Assembly: GCF_000227115.2 (NCBI RefSeq)
Contig: NC_016479.1
Location: 1,920,686-1,984,685 of the forward strand
From: Naumovozyma dairenensis CBS 421
Taxonomy: Eukaryota > Ascomycota > Saccharomycetes > Saccharomycetales > Saccharomycetaceae
Reading direction: 5' to 3'
Length of the DNA: 64,000 bases
Both the position numbers and the translations under genes were made by a program. How positions within the stretch are numbered: position 1 is the stretch's first letter; the number at the start of each line of letters is the position of its first letter. Below the pieces are notes generated by a model that saw nothing but the letters and a program-made list of their open reading frames with translations, ran no database searches and was not told the origin of the DNA. This document shows positions 22,139 through 33,025 of the stretch, one piece after another.

Positions 22139-24847
22139 TTATATTTTCATATGACTATCTTGTTCTGGGGAACCTCCATTTTCGTTTTCGTTTCCGTTTT
22201 CGTTCTCATTTTCGTTGTCTAATTCCGGTATAGTTCTTTCTGAACCATGAAATTCTGTCTCGGTCAATAAGGCATTATTATCGTCTGTCATACTATCGTC
22301 ATTATTATTTCTATCTATATTCATTTGAGTATCATCATCATCATTAACAATATTATGCTCTTGATCTTGCTCTTGCTGTTTTTGTTGCAATTGTTCTGAT
22401 TCAGTTATTTTCAAGTTTTTAACATATTCTTCCAATTTCTTCCAATTTTGTTCTCTTTGAATTTTCCTATTTGCAGTTTCTTTAATACTAGATAAATATA
22501 ATGCATTACAATTTTCATAAAGGACAGGGTTAGTCTCTAAGAAGATTTTCAATGCCTTGAATGCCATTGCATGAATGGCTCTATTCCATGAACCTGAATT
22601 GATTGCTTGTTCCACTAACATGTAAGGATCACATAGATTCGTGTTATTAGAATTGATTCCACCATTTTCATCTTGATTCAACATGTCGTTATTGTTATTA
22701 TTGGTGGTGCCGTTGTTGTTGTTGTTGTTTGTAGGGTCTAATAATGAATTATTATTCGTTTCTAATTCCAATTGTGAAGTTAATTCATATAATGATGGGA
22801 AAATTATTGGTAATATGACTTCAGCATTTTCTATACAAAGATTCAAAAAATATTCATTATTCCAATAACTTAAAACTTTTTCAGCGACTTGGAAATGTGA
22901 TGATGAAATACATTTAGCCAATTGTACAAATAATGGCACTTCCACTTTAATAAATTCTAATGGTTCAATAACTTCGAAAATATCTTCAATTTCATTCAAA
23001 AACATAATTTCCTTTGTTGAATTCACCTTAGGCCAATAACGTAATAATCCCATTACAACTTCTTCAGTTAATAATGGTTCCTTTTCCAAAAATTGAACTA
23101 TACAATAAGCCAATTGTGGATGATATAATGAAAGACAACGAACTTTATGTAATGGTATTAAAATTCTTACAAGGAAAACTTTATGTTCTTCTTTCAATGG
23201 TAGGGCAAATCCATTAATGATTGAACCTAATATTTCCAATAATTCAGCGATCCCATTAAATCTCTCGGTTTCGTAAGTGAATTGTAAGAAGATATTATTG
23301 ATGGAACGACGAATGAAACTTCTTAAACTTAAGAATTTCCCATAAATTCTATGTAATGTTGTTTTTAAACAATCTCTTTCTCTAATGTCTTCACTATCAA
23401 ACAATTCCAAAAGTTTCAAGATGAAATTTTGATCAATGTATTGTTTTGCAATTTGATGATTGAAATCAGGGCTCTCAACGAATCTTAAGAAGAATTCATA
23501 AATTAATTGCATGTGAGGCCATGCTAATTCGTTAACTGGTTCATCCTCGTCGGGGTCATATATATCACCAACGGGGTTTACTGGTGGTGGGATTGGTCTA
23601 AAGAGGTTAATTTTAAACATGTTTACTACATGAGAATACATTTCGTTTGTGTATTGAAATCTGTTTGTTACTATGAATTCTATTAATTCTTGTAATGTTA
23701 TTCTTTTAATTTCTTTACCTTGGATGTCAAAACTTGGATCGTTGAAATCGAACATGGTGTTACATTGGTTAACTTTTGCAATGAATAATGAGATTCTTTC
23801 CTCGGGGGAAACTTCATCAAAATTTGGTAATTTTGTTAGTTGTGTGTATCTTGATGGTTCAAATCTTGAAGATGAATGACGTTGTGGAGTTTTAATCAAT
23901 TCTAGATCTGAATCAGCGTTTAATTTTGTTGGAGTGGGTAATTTTTCGAATGAATGAGATGATCTTGGGATATCTATACCTGGAGAAGATACTGTGTTGT
24001 TATTTGATAGATCTTGTTGTTGTTGTTGTTGTTGCATCTGATTATCCTTTGATAAGAATGGAGATGAAGGAGGAGAAGTAGCAGCTCCAAGAAAAGATGG
24101 ATGAGGTTTGTTATTGTTAATTGTGTTTGTATATGTGCTAGTGTTGTTGTTGTTGGTATCAATATGTATATTCAATGGTTGTTGTTGTTGTTGTTGAAAG
24201 TGAGGTTCAAGTTCATTCTGTTGTTTATCATCGGAAGTAGTTACGGTGACTATAGGTGGTTGAGATTGGTGGAGTTCTTCTGCCTTTCCTGTAGACTTTG
24301 TTGATTGTCCAATGTTATTTGTGGATGATAATGATGATGATGATGATGATACTGAAACAGGTTGAGATGATGATACTTGTTTCTTCTTGGTGGTGGTTGT
24401 AGTATTTGATGATGATCTTGGTTTGTGAGGATCTTGTTGTTTTGCCTTGTTTGATGAATTTGAAGATGAGGAGGTTGTCGATCCTGATCCTGAACCTGAG
24501 GAGGAAGAATAGTGCTTAGTTGATGTTGGTTTGCTTTTATTAGGTTTATTATGATGGGTGTTTGAAGTGGAAGAGGTTGATGATGTGGAGTTCGAAGTTA
24601 ATTTTCTTGCATTTGCAGCAGACGAAGAGGTGGTACCAGTAGTGTTATTACTGATATTAGTATTGTTACCTGATGTAATGGAAGAAGCAGAAGATGAGGA
24701 AGATATTGAAGCGTTCGAACTTGATGGTGTTGTTGGATTTGTCGTTGAAGATGAATGATTCTTTTCCTTATCCTTTTTCTTACTAGTAGAAGATGATGAA
24801 GAACCAGTAGTTTTCTTTATAAGTTTTTGTTTGAATCCACGCATCAT
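22139..24847 (-). CDS. RTS1: PP2A B56/B' regulatory subunit Rts1
   Basis: Rts1 is the B' subunit that directs protein phosphatase 2A to substrates in mitosis, cell-size control and stress. The N-terminal third (about 1-330) is low-complexity Ser, Asn, Thr and Gln, with several poly-Gln and poly-Asn runs. The B56 domain runs from about 335 ([13 protein letters not shown]) to about 805, with the typical [20 protein letters not shown] helix pair and [20 protein letters not shown]. The C-terminal tail is acidic and Asn/Glu-rich. The protein has 902 residues against 757 in S. cerevisiae, and the excess is in the disordered ends. The start is a double Met (MMRGF). A CCTTT microsatellite lies just upstream. 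Confidence 0.96.
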   Translation of the reverse strand: MMRGFKQKLIKKTTGSSSSSTSKKKDKEKNHSSSTTNPTTPSSSNASISSSSSASSITSGNNTNISNNTTGTTSSSAANARKLTSNSTSSTSSTSNTHHNKPNKSKPTSTKHYSSSSGSGSGSTTSSSSNSSNKAKQQDPHKPRSSSNTTTTTKKKQVSSSQPVSVSSSSSSLSSTNNIGQSTKSTGKAEELHQSQPPIVTVTTSDDKQQNELEPHFQQQQQQPLNIHIDTNNNNTSTYTNTINNNKPHPSFLGAATSPPSSPFLSKDNQMQQQQQQQDLSNNNTVSSPGIDIPRSSHSFEKLPTPTKLNADSDLELIKTPQRHSSSRFEPSRYTQLTKLPNFDEVSPEERISLFIAKVNQCNTMFDFNDPSFDIQGKEIKRITLQELIEFIVTNRFQYTNEMYSHVVNMFKINLFRPIPPPVNPVGDIYDPDEDEPVNELAWPHMQLIYEFFLRFVESPDFNHQIAKQYIDQNFILKLLELFDSEDIRERDCLKTTLHRIYGKFLSLRSFIRRSINNIFLQFTYETERFNGIAELLEILGSIINGFALPLKEEHKVFLVRILIPLHKVRCLSLYHPQLAYCIVQFLEKEPLLTEEVVMGLLRYWPKVNSTKEIMFLNEIEDIFEVIEPLEFIKVEVPLFVQLAKCISSSHFQVAEKVLSYWNNEYFLNLCIENAEVILPIIFPSLYELTSQLELETNNNSLLDPTNNNNNNGTTNNNNNDMLNQDENGGINSNNTNLCDPYMLVEQAINSGSWNRAIHAMAFKALKIFLETNPVLYENCNALYLSSIKETANRKIQREQNWKKLEEYVKNLKITESEQLQQKQQEQDQEHNIVNDDDDTQMNIDRNNNDDSMTDDNNALLTETEFHGSERTIPELDNENENENGNENENGGSPEQDSHMKI

Positions 24848-24885
24848 TTTGGGTAATATAGGGACACTTAGTCAAAGAGCGATTA

Positions 24886-24930
24886 TTTTCCTTTCCTTTC
24901 CTTTCCTTTCCTTTCCTTTCCTTCCTTTCT
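24886..24930. repeat. CCTTT pentanucleotide microsatellite
   Basis: About eight units of the CCTTT type, with one shortened unit near the right end, lie 40-85 bp upstream of the RTS1 start. A tract this close to the start may sit in the core promoter or 5' leader. Confidence 0.85.
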
Positions 24931-25200
24931 GTCAATTTTACTGTTGTTGGTATAAAATCCTATCTGTTATCTTAAACCTAATAACGGTGATAATGTAGCT
25001 GTTCAATTGGCCAATGGAGCTAAGTTAAGGATTGTAGGGGAGAAAGGTTTGTATTTCTCCTATGTATATATATCTTATATTTCCTCTTATTGTTCTTATC
25101 TAAGTGGGAATAAGTAAATAAGCTGTTAACGTAGTTTAAAGTGGAGGCCCAGTTAATATGCTGAAACAGAATTTAGTTGTCTATAGAATCTATCCAGCTA

Positions 25201-25234
25201 TAGATTACTAACGATTATTTTCTGTAGTAATCTA
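25201..25234. repeat. 10-bp inverted repeat
   Basis: TAGATTACTA at 25201-25210 is the exact reverse complement of TAGTAATCTA at 25225-25234, separated by 14 bases. The left arm overlaps a TACTAAC heptamer, but no GTATGT donor or reading frame makes this an intron. Function unknown. Confidence 0.7.
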
Positions 25235-25418
25235 GCCAGTTACTCATAGTCTATAGGGCTATGTTTCGAGTTTTCCAAAATTTCATTGAATTCCATATAT
25301 TCTTCACTACTACAAAACAAAACAAGACAGAGAGACATTAACAATCATATTTCAATCAACTGTAAACATGACGCACACAGCGGTTGTTGGCCGCGCACGG
25401 AAGCTTAGACGGGAAGCG

Positions 25419-25456
25419 TTACCCGGTGATGCGACAAATGAACCTCCGGCCACGTG
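25419..25456. promoter_or_regulatory. Reb1-type and Cbf1-type sites
   Basis: TTACCCG (25419-25425) matches the Reb1 core and CACGTG (25451-25456, as CACGTGAC) the Cbf1 E-box. They lie about 570-610 bp upstream of RTS1 and 290 bp beyond the snR50 3' end, in a locally GC-richer patch. They may mark a nucleosome-free region. Assignment is by motif only. Confidence 0.5.
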
Positions 25457-25741
25457 ACTATCGGCGGGGGTCAGGTGACTGGAATAATAGATTATAGAAA
25501 ACGGAGTCTCAGAATGTGTGGTCGTTGAAGTTATACGTATACAGTCAGAAGACCGACCATTGTGGCATACTGTATTATTTATTATTTTTTATGTATGATT
25601 CGTAATAACGCTTTCATGTTCCCTACTGAGAAGAATGAATCTTGCAAGTCTCAATTACGCAATTACACTCGGATGAAAGACACAATGATACGAGGAGCCA
25701 AAGGAAGAAGGAAACAAAGGAAGAAAACAATATCCAATGAA

Positions 25742-25867
25742 GTATAATTAAAGTCAGTGTAGCGGTTCTGAAAAATGGTTAATCTTTTTTATATCAAGCA
25801 TTTTCTCGTAGTAGCAAGAATATGATGCGTTTTTTTTGCTTTCCATTCTTCATCATATTAATTATAC
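25742..25867 (-). ncRNA. SNR50: C/D-box snoRNA snR50 (guides 25S rRNA Gm867)
   Basis: On the minus strand a perfect 10-bp terminal stem (GTATAATTAA at 25858-25867 pairing with TTAATTATAC at 25742-25751) encloses a C box ATGATGA (25850-25856) one base inside the 5' arm and a D box CTGA (25754-25757) two bases before the 3' arm. The 13 bases at 25759-25771, one base upstream of D, complement GTAGCGGTTCTGA of 25S rRNA (recalled sequence). The fifth base upstream of the D box pairs with the G known to be 2'-O-methylated as Gm867, the target of snR50. In S. cerevisiae, as I recall, snR50 also lies just upstream of SMC5. The RNA would be about 110-125 nt, longer than the roughly 90 nt in S. cerevisiae. 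Confidence 0.92.
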
Positions 25868-26150
25868 AAATATTGTTTGCTTGTTCGTTTGTTTTCTTCC
25901 TTGGCTCAAATGACGGGAAGCGACTACTCACCTGAGTGGTCATCCTCAGCGTCATTCTAACGTACTCTTGTATTTTTCCCTCCATACTGAAACGAGGGGT
26001 ATTCGTAACTTGAGTGTATACTAAATAACATTAAACATTAAAAACTACAAATAGTCCTTGCCGGTTTTTTATACTATCAAAATTTTTTGCGGTGTTACCC
26101 TCTTTGCAAAAGAGGGAAGCTCTTTCATATGAAAAACAAAGGGTTTCCTT

Positions 26151-26190
26151 CAATCAATCAATCAATCAATCGATCAATCAATCATTCATC
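26151..26190. repeat. AATC tetranucleotide repeat
   Basis: About nine units of CAAT/AATC type with one CGAT interruption. Simple sequence without an evident role. Confidence 0.75.
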
Positions 26191-26541
26191 TCTTAATCTA
26201 TCGATTCCATTTCTGTACAAGAATGTATGTATTTTGTATTCAAACGAGCCAACAAACTTCCATATTTGCGTGTTGCTTTTTTTTTTCTTCTTCCCTTTAT
26301 ATTTCGAACCCTATCATTGTTTGACAACGTTCAATTATGTTATGCAGTCTGACTTATTGATATATGAAACTGGAACAACACTACAAATTCACCAGAAACT
26401 ATTCAAAAGTAAGTGATCTCTTGTCTAATATAATACAAATAAAAAAAGAAATAACGTAACCTGCAATGCTGGAATATCTATCTGGCAAAAAAGCATGAAC
26501 ACTGCATCTTTGTTAACCGCCCAGGTTCCAGCCAAACATTT

Positions 26542-26567
26542 ACGCGTTATGCCGGGACGTGACGCGT
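26542..26567. promoter_or_regulatory. Twin MCB elements before SMC5
   Basis: Two exact ACGCGT hexamers at 26542-26547 and 26562-26567, about 200-225 bp upstream of the SMC5 ATG. ACGCGT is the MluI cell-cycle box bound by MBF (Mbp1-Swi6), which drives G1/S expression of replication and repair genes. The second copy sits in a GACGTGACGCGT context. Confidence 0.7.
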
Positions 26568-26649
26568 AGCGTTGGCATAGCATCGCAGAGTCTCTCTATC
26601 TTTCTTTCTACAAATTAGAAGAGCATCCTAACAACACAAATACGGTAGA

Positions 26650-26676
26650 ATATATATATATATATATATATATATA
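26650..26676. repeat. TA dinucleotide microsatellite
   Basis: An uninterrupted alternating TA run of about 27 bases, 90-117 bp before the SMC5 ATG. It could also act as the TATA region. Confidence 0.8.
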
Positions 26677-26766
26677 CTCAAACAAAAAGTGCCAATAAAT
26701 AAGCATATATCAGTGCTGAAAATCGCTTCCTGTCCCAATAAATAGAGTAGCTCTGCAGCTGCACTG

Positions 26767-29700
26767 ATGGCGACTACTATCATGAATCTGGACAGATATG
26801 TCCGTCCTCGCAACGATAATGATAATGATGATGATGATGGTATAGATTATAATACCTCAAGAAAATCAAAGAAATTAAAACTATCTACAGTAAATTATGA
26901 TAAATTCCAACCAGCAAGTATCGTCAAGATCAAATTAGAAAACTTCGTCACTTATAAATTAACTGAATTTAATTTATCTCCATCATTGAATATGATCATT
27001 GGTCCAAATGGTTCCGGTAAATCAACTTTCGTTTGTGCTGCTTGTCTGGGATTGGCTGGTAAACCAGAATATATCGGTCGTAGTAAAAGAGTGGATGATT
27101 ATATTAAGAATGGGGAGGATAGATCCAAAATCGAGATTTTTTTGAAAAATGTTGAATCAATGGATAAGTTGAAAAACTTTAATAATAATAATAATAAAAA
27201 TAATAATAATGGCGCTCAAGTGGATTTAAAATGTGGACAATTGGATTTAATTAAATTCACAAGAATTATTCATAGAGATAAGAAAAAATCTGACTATTAT
27301 ATTAATGATAAACCTGTGTCTGAATTGACTGTGAAGAATTTAGTCAAGGCCTTGAGTATTCAATTGGATAATTTATGTCAATTTTTATCACAAGAACGTG
27401 TGGAAGAATTCGCAAGATTGAAATCTGATAAGTTATTAGTTGAAACTGTTAGATCTATTGATCCAAATTTGCTAGATATCTTGGAAGAATTAAAAGTTTT
27501 ACAAAATGAAGAACAAACAGTGGAAGATGAATTGGAAATCAAACAGAAAAGGTATACTGAATTATGTAATGAAAGAACAAAATTGGAAGCTTCAGTTCAA
27601 TCTTTGAAAGAATTTGAAAACAAAAAATTAGAAATAGAATATCATAATAAATTATTGCCTTATGTTATGATTAAAGATCATAGAGAAAAATTACAAAAAT
27701 TTAAAGGTGATTATGAAATTGCGAAAAGAAATTTAAGAGATTTAATGAAAGATAAAAAACCATTCGTCAAGACTAAATTGGAAATTGAAGAAAATCTAAA
27801 TGAAATAGCTGAAGATAAAAGAACAAATGAAACTGCACTAGAAAGCTCCAAAGATGCTTTATCTAAAACAGTGGAAAATTTGAATGCGATTAGAGAAAGT
27901 ATTGTCAAGAAACAATCTCAAATTTCTTATTATCAATCTAGAACAAAAAAATTGCAACAACAAATCTTGTCAACAAAATCAGAATTAGAAAGACAACAAT
28001 CATTGTTTGATTCTATGACTCCACCTGAAATAAGTTTATTTGATGAGTTCGATAAAAAAAGAGAAGAATTAATAAATGAAGATTTAAAAATTAATGATCA
28101 ACTTATTGCAATTAAAAATAAAGGTTCTCAAAATAATCATGAAATTGGTATGTTAACAAAGAAAATCGAAAACAAGAAAAAGTCATTTACAGGAACGGAT
28201 AAAATCGGTGTATTAATGAGAAATTCCAGACCTACAGATATTTATAATGCGGTATTATATATTAGAGAAATTCCAGAAATGAAGGGCAAGGTCTTAGAGC
28301 CACCATTGATTAGTGTTTCCGCTAAAAATCCTCAATTTGCTTCATATTTAGACCAATGTATCGATCGAAATACCAGTCAAGCCCTTACTTTAATTGATAG
28401 CGATTCCTATGAAAGATTCAGTGATGATATTTTGAAGAGATTTAGAGTGAACTTAAGAGAATTGGAGGATATTGACTTAACTCCACCGGTACCAAGAAAC
28501 CAATTACAAGAATTCGGTTTTGAAGGATACTTATCAGATTTCCTTACAGGTGATAAAAATGTTATTAAAATGCTTTGTCAAATCAATAAATTACATACAA
28601 TACCTGTCTCAAGACGCGAATTGACTCCAAGCCAATTAGAAAGATTATTACTTCCAGATCAGAACGGTAGAATCATGTTTAGCAAAATCATTCACGGACG
28701 TAGACAATTGACTATCCGACAGTCTAATTATACAAAACAAACTTCATCCATTGATTCAAATATTTACTCCAATACAAGAAACTATCAATCTTCAGTAATG
28801 TCTGATGAACAAAAAGATCGAATAAATAAAGAAATTGATGAATTCAAAACATTAATCAAGGAAAGACAATCTAAATTTGAAACGCTCTCCAATGAAAGAA
28901 GTGAACTAGAACATCAATTAAGACAAATACAAAATGAAACTGCAAAAGTAACGCAAAAGGGTCAAGAATTAAATCAACAACGTGAAAGATACACCATGAC
29001 TCAGACCACTATCCAAACTTTAGAAACAAAATTAGACGAATTAAAACGTGATGCAAGGAAAGATGTTTCACAACATATTCATGTTGTTGAAAAGAAAATT
29101 GCTCAAGAATTAGAACAACAAACAAAGTTATTAGCTGATATGGTGTCTATGTTAAAGAAAGTGGATATTGATCAAAAGGAATTAATCAGACTAGATATTG
29201 CATATTTTGAAGCCAAAAATAAGGATATTACTATGAAAGACGTTGTTGGATTCTTCGACGATAAAGAGCGAGAATTAAAGGATGAATATGAATCTAAAAG
29301 GCGATCTTTCACCGAACTGAAGGAAACTTCTGAGTATCATACATGGTTAAGACAGATTAAAAGTTATGACGAACCGACAAGGGATAAGTTAAACGAATAT
29401 GCTGAAAAATACCAAAACCAAGATACGTTTAATGTGGAATATATTACAGATATTATTGAAAGACTTGAATCTGAGATTTCAATGATAAATCATGATGCAT
29501 CTTCTATTACCATTCTAAAGAAAGTAGAAACGGAAATCAATGAACTCGAACAAACGTTACCCACCATGACAAGCGGATTAGCCACAACGAAGGAGAAAAT
29601 AAAACAAAATCGTTTAGAACTTGAACCTGGTTTGGATTCAATGATCAGTAAAATTTCCAAACAATTTGCTCTCCTATTCAATAATGTCGGTAGTGCAGGT

Positions 29701-30126
29701 GCAGTTAACTTAGAAAAACCACATAGATTTGCTGATTGGAAAGTAGAAATCATGGTTAAGTTCAGAGATAATGCTACATTAAAGAAACTAGATTCACATA
29801 CGCAGTCTGGTGGTGAAAGAGCAGTTTCCACTGTCCTATACATGATTGCATTACAAGAGTTTACTGCTGCTCCATTCAGAGTTGTGGATGAAATCAATCA
29901 AGGTATGGACTCTAGAAATGAGAGAATTGTTCATAAGGCAATGGTTGAAAACGCCTGTGCGGAAAATACTTCCCAATATTTCTTGATCACTCCTAAACTA
30001 TTGACAGATTTACATTACCATGAAAAGATGAGAATTCACTGTGTCATGGCTGGTTCATGGATTCCTAACCCAAGTGACGATCCGGAAATGGTTCATTTCG
30101 GCGAAACTTCCAATTATATACTATAG
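26767..30126 (+). CDS. SMC5: SMC5 subunit of the Smc5/6 complex
   Basis: Smc5 pairs with Smc6 and the Nse proteins in a DNA-entrapping ATPase that resolves recombination intermediates and supports replication and rDNA stability. The head halves lie at the ends. Walker A GPNGSGKS is at 79-86. The ABC signature TQSGGERAVST lies near 1013-1023. The Walker B VVDEINQGMD follows near 1040. Long coiled coils (about 230-460 and 680-920) flank a hinge around 480-640. Length is 1119 residues against 1093 in S. cerevisiae. An N-terminal Asp/Asn run and a short Asn run near residue 140 account for some excess. MSE1 follows on the same strand as in S. cerevisiae. Confidence 0.97.
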   Translation: MATTIMNLDRYVRPRNDNDNDDDDGIDYNTSRKSKKLKLSTVNYDKFQPASIVKIKLENFVTYKLTEFNLSPSLNMIIGPNGSGKSTFVCAACLGLAGKPEYIGRSKRVDDYIKNGEDRSKIEIFLKNVESMDKLKNFNNNNNKNNNNGAQVDLKCGQLDLIKFTRIIHRDKKKSDYYINDKPVSELTVKNLVKALSIQLDNLCQFLSQERVEEFARLKSDKLLVETVRSIDPNLLDILEELKVLQNEEQTVEDELEIKQKRYTELCNERTKLEASVQSLKEFENKKLEIEYHNKLLPYVMIKDHREKLQKFKGDYEIAKRNLRDLMKDKKPFVKTKLEIEENLNEIAEDKRTNETALESSKDALSKTVENLNAIRESIVKKQSQISYYQSRTKKLQQQILSTKSELERQQSLFDSMTPPEISLFDEFDKKREELINEDLKINDQLIAIKNKGSQNNHEIGMLTKKIENKKKSFTGTDKIGVLMRNSRPTDIYNAVLYIREIPEMKGKVLEPPLISVSAKNPQFASYLDQCIDRNTSQALTLIDSDSYERFSDDILKRFRVNLRELEDIDLTPPVPRNQLQEFGFEGYLSDFLTGDKNVIKMLCQINKLHTIPVSRRELTPSQLERLLLPDQNGRIMFSKIIHGRRQLTIRQSNYTKQTSSIDSNIYSNTRNYQSSVMSDEQKDRINKEIDEFKTLIKERQSKFETLSNERSELEHQLRQIQNETAKVTQKGQELNQQRERYTMTQTTIQTLETKLDELKRDARKDVSQHIHVVEKKIAQELEQQTKLLADMVSMLKKVDIDQKELIRLDIAYFEAKNKDITMKDVVGFFDDKERELKDEYESKRRSFTELKETSEYHTWLRQIKSYDEPTRDKLNEYAEKYQNQDTFNVEYITDIIERLESEISMINHDASSITILKKVETEINELEQTLPTMTSGLATTKEKIKQNRLELEPGLDSMISKISKQFALLFNNVGSAGAVNLEKPHRFADWKVEIMVKFRDNATLKKLDSHTQSGGERAVSTVLYMIALQEFTAAPFRVVDEINQGMDSRNERIVHKAMVENACAENTSQYFLITPKLLTDLHYHEKMRIHCVMAGSWIPNPSDDPEMVHFGETSNYIL

Positions 30127-30435
30127 TTTCCCTTGTTATTTCAATTGATACTAAAACTACATAGATTTATACCAAACTGTAATATTTATTATACCTACTT
30201 TTATTCGTTTCCTCGAGGCAACTATGCGCTGGGTCCTTTAAAATTTATGGTGTGCAGTCTCGAGTTCTTAAAGTGAAAAATAATGAGCGTTTACATTATT
30301 TCAAGAAACCGTTAACAGTAAATTATTCTACAACTATGTGATGCATAATATGATTGGTGTATGACTGCAGCTTGAGGAATGATCACATATCAACATATTG
30401 GTTGTTGAGGGAGAGATAAAGTAGATATTCATGAG
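30127..30435. other. Intergenic SMC5 to MSE1
   Basis: Short spacer holding the SMC5 3' end and MSE1 promoter. Nothing distinctive is seen. Confidence 0.6.
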
Positions 30436-32025
30436 ATGTATTTGACCAGTTTTAGATCAGCAGTTTTTTCAAAGAGACTCAAACCCCTTAGTATCATCGC
30501 TTTGCCAAAACATATCATTAAGAGATACTATAAACAAGATATTCACCCCACTACCCCTGCAATAACCAGATTTGCACCATCTCCAACGGGATTATTGCAT
30601 TTGGGGTCCTTAAGAACTGCATTGTACAATTATTTGCTGGCTCGGAGTACAAACGGGAAATTTATACTTCGATTAGAAGATACAGATCAAAGTCGAATAC
30701 ATCCGGAAGCTATAAGCAATATTTATGAAACTTTAAAATGGTGTGGGATTAACTATGACGAAGGATTTATTAAACAAAGCGATAGGCTCCCGATATATCA
30801 TAAATATATCAAAATTCTTTTGGATTCAGGTGCTGCATACCATTGCTTTTGTACTAAAGATAGACTTGAACAACTCAGACGTAAGAACTCTAATACACCA
30901 AATTCACCTAGTTATGATAGAAATTGTTACCACTTAGATACTGAGATAGTGGAATCTAATTTGACTGCTAACCTACCGTATACTATTAGGTTAAAATCTC
31001 CTGATCGATATCCACCGTTCACAGATTTACTACATGGTCAAGTGGATATACAATTGAATCAAAAAGAAAGAGGAGTTTGGTTTGATGATCCGATCTTAAT
31101 TAAATCTGATGGGTATCCAACTTACCATTTCGCTAATGTTGTCGATGATCATTTAATGGGCATTACGCACGTCATTAGAGGAGAGGAATGGTTACCATCG
31201 ACACCAAAACATGTTGCGTTATATCAGTTGTTCGGCTGGGATATGCCAAAATTTATTCATATTCCATTATTAACCAGTATCGATGATAAGAAACTGAGTA
31301 AAAGAAAAGGAGACTTTTCTGTGCTGAGTTTAAAAGAGAAAGGTGTTTTACCGGAAGCTTTGGTTAATTTTTGTGCCTTACTAGGTTGGTCTCCTCCAAG
31401 AGATATTGCTAAAGCCAATCATGAGTGTTTTACCATGAACGAAATAGAGAAATTGTTCAATTTAAATCACCTAACTAAAGGTAATGTTAAAGTTGATTAT
31501 AAAAAATTATGGTTCTTTAATAAACATTTTTTACGTGAGAAGATCAAAGATCCAGAGAAGTTATCGAAGATTGTAGCGGATATTTTAACGTCAGCTAAAG
31601 AAGAATTTGGTTCCGACAACGTCTCCTCTGATGTGATATCACAAATCCTGATTAATTGTGGAGACGTTTTGACATCAATAAATGACTTCAATGAAATGTT
31701 TTGGTACTTTTTCAAGAGGCCTAATTTAACTGATAATGTCGCTCAAGAGTTTTTATCATCTCGGGATACTAATGAAATTAAAAATGTTCTAACTCTATGC
31801 CAAGGTAATTTAGGGGCAACTAGTTTACAAGATTTAGTCAAGGCAATTAAATTGGAAGTGAACATTAAGAAGAAAATCGTATTTGAAACGTTAAGATATG
31901 CCTTGACGGGACTACATCCCGGTACTAAATTACCGATAATAATAGATATTTTAGGCAAGGAAGAATGCAATCACAGGATAAAAGAAGCACTGCACAAAGT
32001 TATAAACTATCAGAATTCACATTAA
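30436..32025 (+). CDS. MSE1: Mitochondrial glutamyl-tRNA synthetase
   Basis: Class I aminoacyl-tRNA synthetase that charges mitochondrial tRNA with glutamate. The first 30 or so residues are basic and hydrophobic without acidic residues, a good presequence. The HIGH motif appears as HLGS (55-58) after the hallmark RFAPSPTG. The KMSKS loop appears as KKLSKRKGD near residue 285. The discriminating segment VIRGEEWLPSTPKH is intact. It has 529 residues, near the usual length. It follows SMC5 on the same strand, as YOL033W follows YOL034W. Confidence 0.96.
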   Translation: MYLTSFRSAVFSKRLKPLSIIALPKHIIKRYYKQDIHPTTPAITRFAPSPTGLLHLGSLRTALYNYLLARSTNGKFILRLEDTDQSRIHPEAISNIYETLKWCGINYDEGFIKQSDRLPIYHKYIKILLDSGAAYHCFCTKDRLEQLRRKNSNTPNSPSYDRNCYHLDTEIVESNLTANLPYTIRLKSPDRYPPFTDLLHGQVDIQLNQKERGVWFDDPILIKSDGYPTYHFANVVDDHLMGITHVIRGEEWLPSTPKHVALYQLFGWDMPKFIHIPLLTSIDDKKLSKRKGDFSVLSLKEKGVLPEALVNFCALLGWSPPRDIAKANHECFTMNEIEKLFNLNHLTKGNVKVDYKKLWFFNKHFLREKIKDPEKLSKIVADILTSAKEEFGSDNVSSDVISQILINCGDVLTSINDFNEMFWYFFKRPNLTDNVAQEFLSSRDTNEIKNVLTLCQGNLGATSLQDLVKAIKLEVNIKKKIVFETLRYALTGLHPGTKLPIIIDILGKEECNHRIKEALHKVINYQNSH

Positions 32026-32534
32026 AAGGAACAGTAATACCCCTATTTAAGTATTTATAGATTGCTGATGATCATCACATGTAAATAATAACTAATAAAT
32101 ATTTTACCTCTTCGCTTTCTTATTGATTTGTACTATGTTCTACAATGCGGTCGTATTAAATATGAAATATATATATATATATATATATTGGAGCAACCTT
32201 CAGGATTCCAAAGTATTACTACAGTAAATAAACAAGAAGAATTCAACTACTGTTAGTAGTTTGACGTTATGCTGTCTACAACAATAAAAGATAAACAAGA
32301 AATGGCTGTGAAAGGTTTAATGAAGCACCCTTGTGACCTACTGTATTTGACGGTCTTTCATGTACTTTAAAATCTCTTTCTTTCAAAACGAAAAAGGTAC
32401 TTGTATTCTGTAACCTGAGCTCTGAAGGAAGTACTGTCAGTAAAAGAAACAACCCATATCATTTTGATAACAGAATGACGTATCAATAGACAAGTATGAA
32501 CCATTTTACCCGTTGTAACTTAGAACCAGCTTTC

Positions 32535-32671
32535 TTACGTAATGGCACCTACCATATTATTGAATAAGTATTGATTATGCATAGAATTCCCTGTTATTTG
32601 CATAGTTCGACCGTCGGGGCTTCGTTCGGCCCAGTTCGGATTCCGATGTGGTCCACCGATATTTTACGTAA
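32535..32671. promoter_or_regulatory. Two Yap-type sites TTACGTAA
   Basis: Palindromic TTACGTAA occurs at 32535-32542 and 32664-32671, about 680-815 bp before the dehydrogenase start. Such sites bind Yap1-family bZIP factors. Single copies also occur elsewhere in the window by chance, so only the pairing with stress elements makes these notable. Confidence 0.45.
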
Positions 32672-32867
32672 GCGTCTGTCTATCTTGGCATAAAATGATA
32701 AGCAAGTTCCCTATCAGATATCTCCGTAATTGGAAAAAAAAGGTTCTCGTTACCAAATTTATCTACCCCGCTATTGTGACGGTTAAGAAAATAATCGGGG
32801 GTAAAAAACTGCATAGGGTAGAGGGTTTGTGGGTGGGGGTTGGTAGACCAATTTGGAAATGTTATAA

Positions 32868-33025
32868 AGGGGTTGAACTGTAAGCAAACATTTTTTCTAG
32901 ATTATACACAAGTCGCAGGGGGGGAGCCTCTTTGTAAGAGGTGTAAGGGGCAAGGTACATAGGGGTATATATTTTTACAGGAAAATAAATCAATTAAGGG
33001 TTGGCTAAAAAATGGTTTTACCCCT
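32868..33025. promoter_or_regulatory. STRE cluster (AGGGG/CCCCT)
   Basis: AGGGG occurs at 32868-32872, 32917-32921, 32946-32950 and 32961-32965, and CCCCT at 33021-33025. Five Msn2/Msn4-type stress elements within 160 bp, about 325-480 bp before the ADH start, suggest general stress induction. Confidence 0.6.

Larger units (their letters stand above)
24848..26766. other. Divergent RTS1/SMC5 intergenic region
   Basis: A 1.9-kb region between divergent genes. It holds a CCTTT microsatellite (about 24886-24930), a 10-bp inverted repeat (25201-25234), adjacent Reb1- and Cbf1-type sites (25419-25456), snR50 (25742-25867), an AATC repeat (about 26151-26190), two MCB elements before SMC5, and a TA repeat (26650-26676). 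No protein gene is seen. Confidence 0.7.

Noticed and set aside
25206..25227. TACTAAC followed by TAG as an intron 3' end
   Set aside because: No matching GTATGT donor and no open frames on either side.
32010..32080. C/D-box-like pair at the MSE1 3' end
   Set aside because: The D box lies inside the MSE1 coding sequence and there is no terminal stem.
32695..32883. 62-codon open frame upstream of the ADH gene
   Set aside because: It overlaps the stress-element cluster and has a composition typical of chance translation.
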